The position numbers were made by a program, and so were the translations under genes. The notes below the pieces were generated by a model, which had not been told where the DNA came from, made no database searches, and saw only the letters and a list, made by a program, of their open reading frames with translations. From NCBI GenBank assembly GCA_963809925.1, contig CAWELH010000003.1, positions 496,001 to 560,000 of the forward strand: a DNA stretch of 64,000 bases. The letters run 5' to 3'. The DNA comes from DASQZK01 sp963809925 (GTDB lineage Bacteria; Bacteroidota; Bacteroidia; Bacteroidales; GCA-2748055). The stretch's first letter is position 1, and every line of letters begins with the position of its first letter. Shown piece by piece: positions 18,825-25,691 of the stretch.

Positions 18825-19682
18825 CTAATCAAACCGTATCTGTATCGAAAAATGCGGTGTAAACCCCAGTATTTCATGATGTGTAAAAGCGATGTCTACG
18901 CTAATCTTCTGGATGATAAATCCAAGGCCGAAGCTACTCTCAAAGGGCTCGGTAGAAATTCCGCCACGAATAAAAAGGTTTTCATAGATCTCGTATTCCG
19001 TGCCGCCTTTTACTGAAAGATTGCGGTCGAGAGTCTTTTGTGCTTCAAGGGCCATGAAAAATCTCTCGAAAGGGCGGTAGCCCGCTCCGAGACTGAAGCT
19101 GGTTGGGATGGTATCCTGATCATAGGGAGAAATTTTAGAACGGGTCGGATTAAAAACATGCGCACCAATTACCAGGTTGTTGGCCGGCTTGTATTGAATG
19201 CCACCCTCGACCGTAACCGCATTCCGGTTTCCGAATTCTGTTTCCTGGTAAGTGTGGTGCAGGTTCATCTGGATCCCGGCAGCAAAACCATTTCCGAACT
19301 GGCGCCCGAATCCAAGTCCGATTTTGCTCTCGTTGTATTTGGAGTAACCGAAGTATCGGTACGAAAGTCCGAATGTCCCCGGCCTGGTAGGAAGCGTGAT
19401 TGCCAGGGCGTGGAGGGCATTTTCTTTCGTGACAAATTTATTTTCGTGGTGAAAGGCGATCGCAAAATGAGGATAAAAACCGAGTCCGGCCTGATTGTGA
19501 TAAACCGACCATATATCCGATTCCATGACGTAGGCATTGGCCATGGCTGCCGGGCGTGTTCCGATCGGATAGTTTAGATTCTGGCATTTTGCTTCAGGAA
19601 TACTGAGGAAAAATAGGAAAACCACCGGGAAGATAGCGGCCCTCCCGGTCCGGGGCAGGAAGTATCCCGGTAAGTATTTCAA
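18825..19682 (-). CDS. PorV/PorQ-like outer-membrane beta-barrel protein
   Basis: The 285-residue protein has a signal peptide ending AKCQ. It has the FadL-like opening of PorV/PorQ proteins, RPAAMANAYVMESDIWSVYH, followed by NQAGLG. Strand-rich repeats such as GLSYRYFGYSKYNESKIGLG fill the rest. In T9SS, PorV shuttles cargo and PorQ anchors it; which role applies here is not evident. The start appears to be TTG at 19682, 1 bp after the purE stop, since no ATG precedes the signal peptide. That spacing implies translational coupling to purE. Confidence 0.75.
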   Translation of the reverse strand: MKYLPGYFLPRTGRAAIFPVVFLFFLSIPEAKCQNLNYPIGTRPAAMANAYVMESDIWSVYHNQAGLGFYPHFAIAFHHENKFVTKENALHALAITLPTRPGTFGLSYRYFGYSKYNESKIGLGFGRQFGNGFAAGIQMNLHHTYQETEFGNRNAVTVEGGIQYKPANNLVIGAHVFNPTRSKISPYDQDTIPTSFSLGAGYRPFERFFMALEAQKTLDRNLSVKGGTEYEIYENLFIRGGISTEPFESSFGLGFIIQKISVDIAFTHHEILGFTPHFSIQIRFD

Positions 19683-19683
19683 T

Positions 19684-20196
19684 TCAATTGGTTTTAAACT
19701 TAAATTTCACACTTTTCAGCTCTTCATTCGCCTTAATGATCTTGGACTTCAGGTTTTCTTTGTAGGCAATTACTTTTTTCATAAGATCAGGATCGCCGGC
19801 GGCAAGGATTTGGACCGCCAGGATGCCGGCATTCATTGCACCGTCGAGGCCAACTGTTGCGACAGGTATTCCCGGAGGCATCTGGACAATAGACAAAAGG
19901 CTGTCCCAACCATCGATAGAAATGGATGCCCTCACAGGCACTCCGATCACCGGCACCGGTGTCAGTGCAGCAATCACCCCGGGTAGATGCGCAGCACCGC
20001 CTGCTCCAGCTATGACAACCCGTATGCCCCGGTTGTATGCGTTTTTTGCAAAATCTCCGGCTTGTTCAGGTGTACGGTGTGCCGAAAGTGCATTGATCTC
20101 AAACGGGATTTCAAACTCATCGAGAACCTTTGCAGCCTTCTCCATTATTGGTAAATCGGAGGTACTGCCCATGATGATGCTGACTTTAGGATTCAT
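19684..20196 (-). CDS. purE: N5-carboxyaminoimidazole ribonucleotide mutase (class I PurE)
   Basis: This enzyme of de novo purine synthesis interconverts N5-CAIR and CAIR in the cytoplasm. Diagnostic segments are IIMGSTSDLPIM (class I Ser-Asp), LSAHRTPEQ (the catalytic His lies here), AGAGGAAHLPGV and a GVPVRAS segment ahead of DSLLSIVQMPPG. The length of 170 residues is normal. A PorV/PorQ-like gene begins 1 bp beyond the stop, an odd partner for a purine gene. hpt diverges on the other side, so purine synthesis and salvage share an upstream region of 163 bp. Confidence 0.96.
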   Translation of the reverse strand: MNPKVSIIMGSTSDLPIMEKAAKVLDEFEIPFEINALSAHRTPEQAGDFAKNAYNRGIRVVIAGAGGAAHLPGVIAALTPVPVIGVPVRASISIDGWDSLLSIVQMPPGIPVATVGLDGAMNAGILAVQILAAGDPDLMKKVIAYKENLKSKIIKANEELKSVKFKFKTN

Positions 20197-20359
20197 AGGT
20201 AAAAACGTTTTTCATATTAATGTGGTTGGCTGACAAAAATCAGCTACTATATTACGAAAATTTTCAGTGACTGACATAATGCGCTACTACCGATGATAAC
20301 ACGCGGATTTGTCAGAAGGTTGAATAAGTATTAAATTCACGTCAATAATTCTATTGTGA

Positions 20360-20911
20360 ATGAAAAAAATCAAGGTTTTAGACAGGGAGTTTGAGATCTC
20401 CATACCTTTTGAAAAAATCCAGACAAGAATTTCCGAACTGGCCGCTCAGCTTACCAAAGACCTCGGTGATAAAAATCCACTATTCATCGGAATCCTTAAC
20501 GGATCTTTTATGTTCGCCTCCGATCTCTTCAAGCAAATCGGATTTGATGCCCAGATCACCTTCCTTAAACTCGCCTCCTACCAGGGAACAAGCACCTCCG
20601 GGAGTGTGAAACAGCTGATTGGTCTGAATCAGGATATTAAAAATCAAAATGTTGTCATTCTGGAAGATATCGTCGACACAGGCATCACACTGGAGAACAT
20701 CATTCGGCAACTCAACGGCTTTCAACCGGCATCCATAAAGGTTGTCACACTGCTTTTCAAGCCCGATTCATTTGAAAAAACCATCAAACCCGATTACGTC
20801 GGATTCGCCATACCCAATGATTTTATTGTTGGCTATGGCCTGGATTACAATGGTTATGGCAGGCGCTATAGAGATATTTACACTGTTGTTAAGAAGAAAT
20901 CGATGGAATGA
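20360..20911 (+). CDS. hpt: Hypoxanthine phosphoribosyltransferase
   Basis: This cytoplasmic purine-salvage enzyme forms IMP (and GMP) from base and PRPP. The PRPP loop VVILEDIVDTGITL is at about 98-111. The flexible-loop SYQGTSTSG and the C-terminal VGYGLDYNGYGRRYRDI are typical of bacterial HPRT. The length is 183 residues. It diverges from purE. A stretch of about 1.16 kb of repeats follows its stop codon. Confidence 0.95.
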   Translation: MKKIKVLDREFEISIPFEKIQTRISELAAQLTKDLGDKNPLFIGILNGSFMFASDLFKQIGFDAQITFLKLASYQGTSTSGSVKQLIGLNQDIKNQNVVILEDIVDTGITLENIIRQLNGFQPASIKVVTLLFKPDSFEKTIKPDYVGFAIPNDFIVGYGLDYNGYGRRYRDIYTVVKKKSME

Positions 20912-20917
20912 TGCGTC

Positions 20918-21355
20918 CAGGTAGTGATTTAGTGATCCGCCTTCGCTGAAGCTCCGGTGGACGCGGTCTACCTACGCTGAAGCTTCGGTGGACGCGGTCT
21001 ACCTACGCTGGAGCTTCGGTGGACGCGGTCTTCCTATGCTGGAGCTTCGGTGGACGCGGTCTTCCTTCGCTGAAGCTCCGGTGGACGCGGTCTACCTACG
21101 CTGGAGCTTCGGTGGACGCGGTCTACCTATGCTGAAGCTTCGGTGGACGCGGTCTACCTACGCTGAAGCTTCGGTGGACGCGGTTTGATGAATTAGGGAT
21201 GATTTTAAGAACTCCACTTTGTCCATGGGCAAAACCATGGCTATTGTTGGTGAATGCCTCCGGCATAGAAGAAGCGTTTCTACAAACACCTCTCACGCTC
21301 TCCTCATCACCTCCTAACCTCTAACTCCCTACCTCCATCACCTCTTATTTAGTGA
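20918..21355 (+). repeat. Composite dispersed repeat, copy C (contains the 31-bp array)
   Basis: The order is TAGTGATTTAGTGAT, then eight 31-bp units (20941-21188), then GATGAATTAGGGATGATTTT, AAGAAC, a palindromic CCATGGGCAAAACCATGG core (21223-21240 region), GCCTCCGGCATAGAAGAAG, TTTCTACAAAC, and CTAACTCC/CATCACCT octamers up to a closing TTATTTAGTGAATT. It is the fullest copy of the family seen at 5.3-5.5, 7.1 and 21.8 kb. Confidence 0.7.
20941..21188 (+). repeat. Tandem array of eight 31-bp GC-rich units
   Basis: Eight contiguous 31-bp units begin CTACGCTGAAG or a variant and end GTGGACGCGGTCTAC. Variation is confined to a few sites (CTAC/CTTC/CTAT at the start; GAAGCTTC, GGAGCTTC or GAAGCTCC in the middle). 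There are no spacers, so this is not a CRISPR array. Because 31 is not a multiple of 3, a read-through frame cycles through all three frames and yields a spurious repetitive peptide. Confidence 0.85.
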
Positions 21356-21500
21356 ATTGGGGATGTTTGAAAAAAACACATTTGTCCTGGCTGATATTCA
21401 GTCGTATTTCACATTAAGGTTTAATCGGGGGGCACGGGGGAACCTGGTCAGATTTTCATTTTAATTTCTGCGCTCTGCTTTATAACATGACAGAGGGTAG

Positions 21501-21581
21501 CTGAGATTTGTTCTTTCGGAGCATTAAGGGTGGTGGGTGGGGGGTGGGATCCCCTACATATACGTATATAAGAACAATAAT
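21501..21581 (+). repeat. 81-bp dispersed repeat with G-quadruplex-capable core, copy 1
   Basis: It matches 41915-41995 in the same orientation at about 72 of 81 positions by eye. The 21-nt core at 21528-21548 is identical in both copies and has G-tracts separated by one or two bases (GGGTGGTGGG, then TGGGGGGTGGG), a four-tract quadruplex motif. It begins CTGAGATTTG and ends AAGAACAATAAT. Confidence 0.8.
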
Positions 21582-21640
21582 GTAAGGGCACAATCTAAAA
21601 CCAGTGTCAAAATAATCATGCGATAGAAAAAAATACGTTC

Positions 21641-21759
21641 GGTCCCTGAGCTTGCCGAAGGGGGTCCAGAGCCTGACTATGGCGGTCGTTGAGCGGAGCC
21701 GAAACGATAAATTCCCGCAAAATTGTAGACGACCCAGGTCCCTGAGCTTGCCGAAGGGG
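21641..21759 (+). repeat. Pair of 23-bp direct repeats with a related middle element
   Basis: A 23-bp element starting GGTCCCTGAGCTTGCC and ending GAAGGGG occurs at 21641-21663 and, identically, at 21737-21759. Between them is GGTCGTTGAGCGGAGCCGAA (from 21684), with the same kind of GAGC/CCGAA layout. Similar short GAGCTTG-CCGAAGGG elements are common intergenic repeats in Bacteroidota. Confidence 0.65.
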
Positions 21760-21764
21760 ATTTG

Positions 21765-22010
21765 GTGAATTGGTGATGAATTAAAGAACATTTACCTATC
21801 CATGGGCAAAACCATGGCTATTGTTGGTGAATGCCTCGGCACTAAAGAAGCGTTTCTACAAACATCCCGTCATACCTTTCTCCCCATCACTTATTATTTA
21901 GTGATTTAGTGATTTGGTGAATTAGTGAATTGAAGAGTGATTTAAAGGACATCTCTCATTCCATCACTTCATAACTCCCTAACTCCCTAACTTCTTCCCC
22001 CCTTCCCTGC
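21765..22010 (+). repeat. Composite dispersed repeat, copy D plus a deleted copy
   Basis: From GGTGAATTGGTGATGAATT it has the CCATGGGCAAAACCATGG palindrome (about 21801), GCTATTGTTGGTGAATGCCT, AAGAAGCGTTTCTACAAAC, and then TTATTTAGTGATTTAGTGAT. The octamers are followed by GAATTGAAGAGTGATTT and directly by CATAACTCCCTAACTCCC, so the end appears to be a second copy with its core deleted. It abuts the adk promoter. Confidence 0.6.
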
Positions 22011-22030
22011 TTCTTTCCCGCCAGAGTTTG

Positions 22031-22038
22031 TATATTTG
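22031..22038 (+). promoter_or_regulatory. Putative -7 box of adk
   Basis: TATATTTG fits TAnnTTTG and is followed by a C. It lies 34 bp ahead of the adk ATG at 22073 and just beyond the last repeat. It argues against the in-frame TTG at 22028, which lies upstream of the box. No clear -33 element is visible. Confidence 0.55.
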
Positions 22039-22072
22039 CACTTCGATTTTGTTTTTTACTAAAAAATTAGAT

Positions 22073-22645
22073 ATGCTTAATCTTATACTTTTTGGACCTC
22101 CGGGATCAGGGAAGGGGACGCAGTCGGAAAAGATCATCGACCGGTATGAACTAATTCACCTTTCAACGGGTGATATTTTACGCAATGAACTTGCAAACAA
22201 AACTGAACTCGGGTTGAAAGCCAAAGCGATCATGGACAGGGGTGAACTCGTATCGGATGAGATCGTTATCGGCATGATCGGAAAACGACTGGCTGCCAAT
22301 AAGAATGCCAAAGGCTTTATTTTTGACGGCTTTCCCAGAACCGTAAATCAGGCTAAGGCTCTTGATCAGCTTTTAAATTCAACAGGCGAGGAGATCACAG
22401 TGATGATCGGACTGGAAGTTGAAAAGGATGAACTCGTTGATCGCCTGCTAAAGCGCGGACAACAGACAGGCAGATCGGATGATAATCTTGAAACCATTGA
22501 AAACCGTATCAATGTATATCATGAACAGACAACGCCTGTGATGAACCATTACAAGGCGGTAGGAAAGTACGAAGGTATTGATGGAATGGGAAGTATTGAC
22601 GCGATTTTTCAGAGGATTGCCACCGTCATTAATAAAGTCATCTAA
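22073..22645 (+). CDS. adk: Adenylate kinase
   Basis: Adk equilibrates ATP, ADP and AMP in the cytoplasm. Starting from ATG 22073 the protein has 190 residues. The P-loop GPPGSGKGT is at 7-15. The AMP-binding segment is LSTGDILRNEL, followed by GFIFDGFPRTVNQA. The LID is the short, zinc-free type (RLLKRGQQTGRSDDN). The reading frame extends 15 codons upstream to TTG, which is rejected because it overlaps the promoter box. It is followed 60 bp later by obgE, a likely operon. Confidence 0.96.
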   Translation: MLNLILFGPPGSGKGTQSEKIIDRYELIHLSTGDILRNELANKTELGLKAKAIMDRGELVSDEIVIGMIGKRLAANKNAKGFIFDGFPRTVNQAKALDQLLNSTGEEITVMIGLEVEKDELVDRLLKRGQQTGRSDDNLETIENRINVYHEQTTPVMNHYKAVGKYEGIDGMGSIDAIFQRIATVINKVI

Positions 22646-22705
22646 AACTTAATACGGGATCCGGGTTTCATCCAGTCAGGATCACCCGGCTTCTCTTTTA
22701 ATACT

Positions 22706-23695
22706 ATGGCAGGTTCAAACTTTGTTGATTTTGTAAAGATCTTTTGCAGATCGGGAAACGGCGGAAGAGGTTCAGCCCATCTGCGGAGGGAGAAATTTAT
22801 ACCAAAGGGAGGCCCGGACGGAGGTAATGGTGGCCGGGGAGGACATGTCATTTTGAAAGGCAATGATCAGCTTTGGACATTACTTCACCTGAAGTTTCAG
22901 CGACATATTTTTGCTGAAAATGGTCAGGCAGGTGCCGGTGCACAGAAAACCGGTTCCGACGGCGAAGATGTTGTTGTTGATGTACCCCTTGGAACGGTGG
23001 CCAGGGACGGGGAATCGGGTGAATTTATCTTCGAGATCACCAGGCATGATGAAACCAAAATTTTGATGAATGGCGGCAGGGGAGGACTTGGGAATGAGAA
23101 TTTCAAGTCAGCGACAAACCAGACTCCGAGATATGCCCAACCAGGAGAATCAGGCATCGAAGGCTGGCGTATCCTTGAGCTTAAATTATTGGCTGATGTG
23201 GGTCTCGTAGGTTTTCCAAATGCCGGTAAATCCACTTTACTTTCCGTGCTTTCGGCTGCAAAACCAAAAATTGCCGACTATCCTTTTACCACGCTTGTTC
23301 CAAATCTTGGTATTGTGTCCTATAGAGACGAGCGTTCATTTGTCATGGCCGACATTCCGGGTATTATTGAAGGTGCCAGTGAAGGAAAAGGCATCGGCAC
23401 CAGGTTCCTGCGCCATATTGAACGAAATTCCATGCTGTTGCTCATGGTGCCCGCCGACAGTGACGACATTAATGAAGAATATAACATTCTTATTAACGAG
23501 CTCAGAACTTACAATCCTGAACTGCTGGATAAAAAGAGGCTGCTTGCCATAACAAAATCGGATATGCTCGACAAAGAACTGATGGATGAAATCAGTTTGG
23601 ATATGCCTGCAGTACCATGGCTCTTCATCTCCAGTATCACCGGTTTCGGCATTACCAACCTGAAGGACAAACTCTGGGAGCTGTTAAACGCCTGA
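22706..23695 (+). CDS. obgE: GTPase Obg/CgtA
   Basis: This ribosome-associated GTPase acts in 50S assembly and stress signalling. The Obg fold (1-158) has the glycine-rich loops GNGGRGSAHLRREKF and GGPDGGNGGRGG. G1 is GFPNAGKSTLL (about 169-179), G3 is ADIPGIIEGA (about 214-223) and G4 is TKSD (near 287). There is no C-terminal OCT domain. The length of 329 is normal for Bacteroidota. It sits between adk and a PAP2 phosphatase gene 4 bp downstream, all on one strand. Confidence 0.96.
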   Translation: MAGSNFVDFVKIFCRSGNGGRGSAHLRREKFIPKGGPDGGNGGRGGHVILKGNDQLWTLLHLKFQRHIFAENGQAGAGAQKTGSDGEDVVVDVPLGTVARDGESGEFIFEITRHDETKILMNGGRGGLGNENFKSATNQTPRYAQPGESGIEGWRILELKLLADVGLVGFPNAGKSTLLSVLSAAKPKIADYPFTTLVPNLGIVSYRDERSFVMADIPGIIEGASEGKGIGTRFLRHIERNSMLLLMVPADSDDINEEYNILINELRTYNPELLDKKRLLAITKSDMLDKELMDEISLDMPAVPWLFISSITGFGITNLKDKLWELLNA

Positions 23696-23699
23696 GTAT

Positions 23700-24263
23700 A
23701 TGACAGATTGGCTTCAATATATCGATGAGAAGATCATTCTGTTCATAAACGGGCATCATTCCCTGCTTTTCGATAACATGATGTACTGGGCGAGTGGCAG
23801 GCTGAGCTGGTTGCCGCTATACATCCTGCTTATCATTTTGCTTGTATGGTACCAGCGATGGAAAGCACTGTTCACCCTCCTGTTTGTTGCCGCTTTGATT
23901 ACGATCTCAGATCAGACTTCGGTACATCTTTTCAAAGAAGTTTTCCATCGTTTGCGTCCGTGTCATAATCCCGCGCTGGAAGGATTATTGCACCTCGTGA
24001 AAGGTCATTGTGGCGGGATGTACGGATTTATTTCCTCGCATGCTTCCAATTCATTTGCCCTTGCGATATTCCTGCGATCAGTTTTTAAGATTAGGGGGAT
24101 CAGCATAATCCTGTTTGCCTGGGCCGTGGTTGTTTGCTACAGCAGGATCTACCTGGGCGTCCATTATTTTTTCGATGTTCTGGCCGGAGGTATCTGGGGA
24201 GCATTACTGGGGTGGGGGATGTTTTACCTGTATGATCGCTTTTACCGGAAGCTGTTCTCCTGA
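23700..24263 (+). CDS. PAP2-family membrane phosphatase
   Basis: This 187-residue integral membrane lipid phosphatase has several hydrophobic helices (about 38-52, 57-72, 130-147). All three acid-phosphatase motifs are present: K79-x6-R86-P87, the SSHAS segment with H114, and S148-R149-x4-H154-x4-D159. The usual role is dephosphorylation of phosphatidic acid, undecaprenyl pyrophosphate or lipid A-type substrates on the outer face of the inner membrane; the exact one is unknown. It starts 4 bp after the obgE stop, so it is probably in the same transcript. Confidence 0.9.
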   Translation: MTDWLQYIDEKIILFINGHHSLLFDNMMYWASGRLSWLPLYILLIILLVWYQRWKALFTLLFVAALITISDQTSVHLFKEVFHRLRPCHNPALEGLLHLVKGHCGGMYGFISSHASNSFALAIFLRSVFKIRGISIILFAWAVVVCYSRIYLGVHYFFDVLAGGIWGALLGWGMFYLYDRFYRKLFS

Positions 24264-24527
24264 GTGACGAGGGACAGTGAGGCTATACGGCAGCATTCCG
24301 TGACTTGGTTTTCGAAAGACATTCCCTTTGTACATCAATGTTTAGTATATTAATACCTCCGCAAAACAATTGCTCAGGCAATGGGCATGCTCTAAAAGAA
24401 ATTAAATATTTCATCATTGTATAATAATTTCACATTATTGGTTAATATTTACACATAATGAAGGGGATCTGATTCCGGGAAGCGGCAGCGTAGATGAAAC
24501 ATATTATGCTGTCCCGCTCAAAATCCT

Positions 24528-24535
24528 TACTTTTG
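24528..24535 (+). promoter_or_regulatory. Putative -7 box of lipoate-protein ligase gene
   Basis: TACTTTTG fits TAnnTTTG and lies 19 bp before the ATG at 24555, implying a very short leader. No -33 TTTG element is clear. Confidence 0.45.
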
Positions 24536-24554
24536 GATTTTTAAAATCAAAAGC

Positions 24555-25538
24555 ATGCTTTGTATCAATCATACGGGAACGGATCCATACTTTAACCTCG
24601 CCACCGACGAATATCTGCTGAAAAATTTCACGGAGGACTGTTTTATGCTTTGGCGAAATGAAAATGCCATTATAATTGGCAAGCATCAGAATACGCTTTC
24701 GGAGATCAATGTCGACTATGTGAGGGAAAAAAAGATTAATGTGGTTCGCCGGATTTCGGGAGGAGGAGCGGTATTTCATGATCTTGGGAATCTCAATTTT
24801 TCCTTTGTGATGACGGGAGATGATGGCAACCTCGTCGACTTTAAGAAGTTTACACTTCCAATTCTCGAAGTTCTTCAGAAAATGGGAGTGAACGCCCTCT
24901 TTGAAGGAAGGAACGATCTGACGATAGAAGGAAAGAAATTTTCAGGAAACGCCGAACATGTATGGCGGAACAGAACCCTGCACCACGGCACACTGCTTTT
25001 TTCATCCGAAATGAAGGATGTTTCCGGTGCATTGAAGGTGAATCCACTGAAGTTCAAAGATAAGGCGATTAAATCGGTACGATCCCGGGTAACGAACATC
25101 AGTGATCATCTTAAGGAGAAAATGGATGTACTGGAATTCCGTGACCGCATCATGGCTCATATCATGGAGAGATATCCGGATTCACGACTGTATGAATTCA
25201 CCGAAGAGGATGTGAAAAATATTGAGAAACTCAAAGCTGAGAAATTCGTACGCTGGGAGTGGAACTATGGTTATTCGCCCAAGTACGATTTTGAAAAAAT
25301 GATCCGTACGGAAAACGGGGGAAGCATTGAATTTCATCTGAATGTTGAGAAAGGCATAATCAAAGATATTAAGATTTATGGTGATTTTTTCCACAAGTAT
25401 GATATAGAAGTGATTGAGAAATCACTCATCGGAATTCGTCATGATCAGGAAGCCATTCGCCGCACTCTCTCAGGCTTCCGATTCGATGACTACTTCCGGA
25501 ACATCACGGTTAATGAATTTGTTGAGGGGATGTTTTAA
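24555..25538 (+). CDS. lplA: Lipoate--protein ligase A
   Basis: LplA activates lipoate with ATP and attaches it to the E2 subunits of 2-oxo-acid dehydrogenases or to GcvH in the cytoplasm. The family signature RRISGGGAVFHDLGNLNFSF is near residues 64-83. The catalytic lysine region is GKKFSGNAEHVWRNRTLHHG, and the large-domain KSVRSRVTNI follows. A C-terminal accessory domain is present (from about 250), giving 327 residues, a normal LplA length. The start is ATG 24555, just after the -7 box. Confidence 0.93.
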   Translation: MLCINHTGTDPYFNLATDEYLLKNFTEDCFMLWRNENAIIIGKHQNTLSEINVDYVREKKINVVRRISGGGAVFHDLGNLNFSFVMTGDDGNLVDFKKFTLPILEVLQKMGVNALFEGRNDLTIEGKKFSGNAEHVWRNRTLHHGTLLFSSEMKDVSGALKVNPLKFKDKAIKSVRSRVTNISDHLKEKMDVLEFRDRIMAHIMERYPDSRLYEFTEEDVKNIEKLKAEKFVRWEWNYGYSPKYDFEKMIRTENGGSIEFHLNVEKGIIKDIKIYGDFFHKYDIEVIEKSLIGIRHDQEAIRRTLSGFRFDDYFRNITVNEFVEGMF

Positions 25539-25691
25539 AACGAATACCAGGTTTTTTCAGGATACGTATAAATCTGTTAATGTTTAGTCTATCGGTAAAA
25601 GGAGACAACACGTCATAGAATATATTCAGACGGACCATGGGCGTACATCAGGATGTATGAAACTATTTATTACTCGTATACGACACGCAGA

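Noticed and set aside
20988..21188. 66-codon frame with repetitive peptide
   Set aside because: It is a translation of the 31-bp array cycling through frames; no start signal or homologous domain.
20941..21188. CRISPR array
   Set aside because: The 31-bp units are contiguous with no spacers, and no cas genes are nearby.
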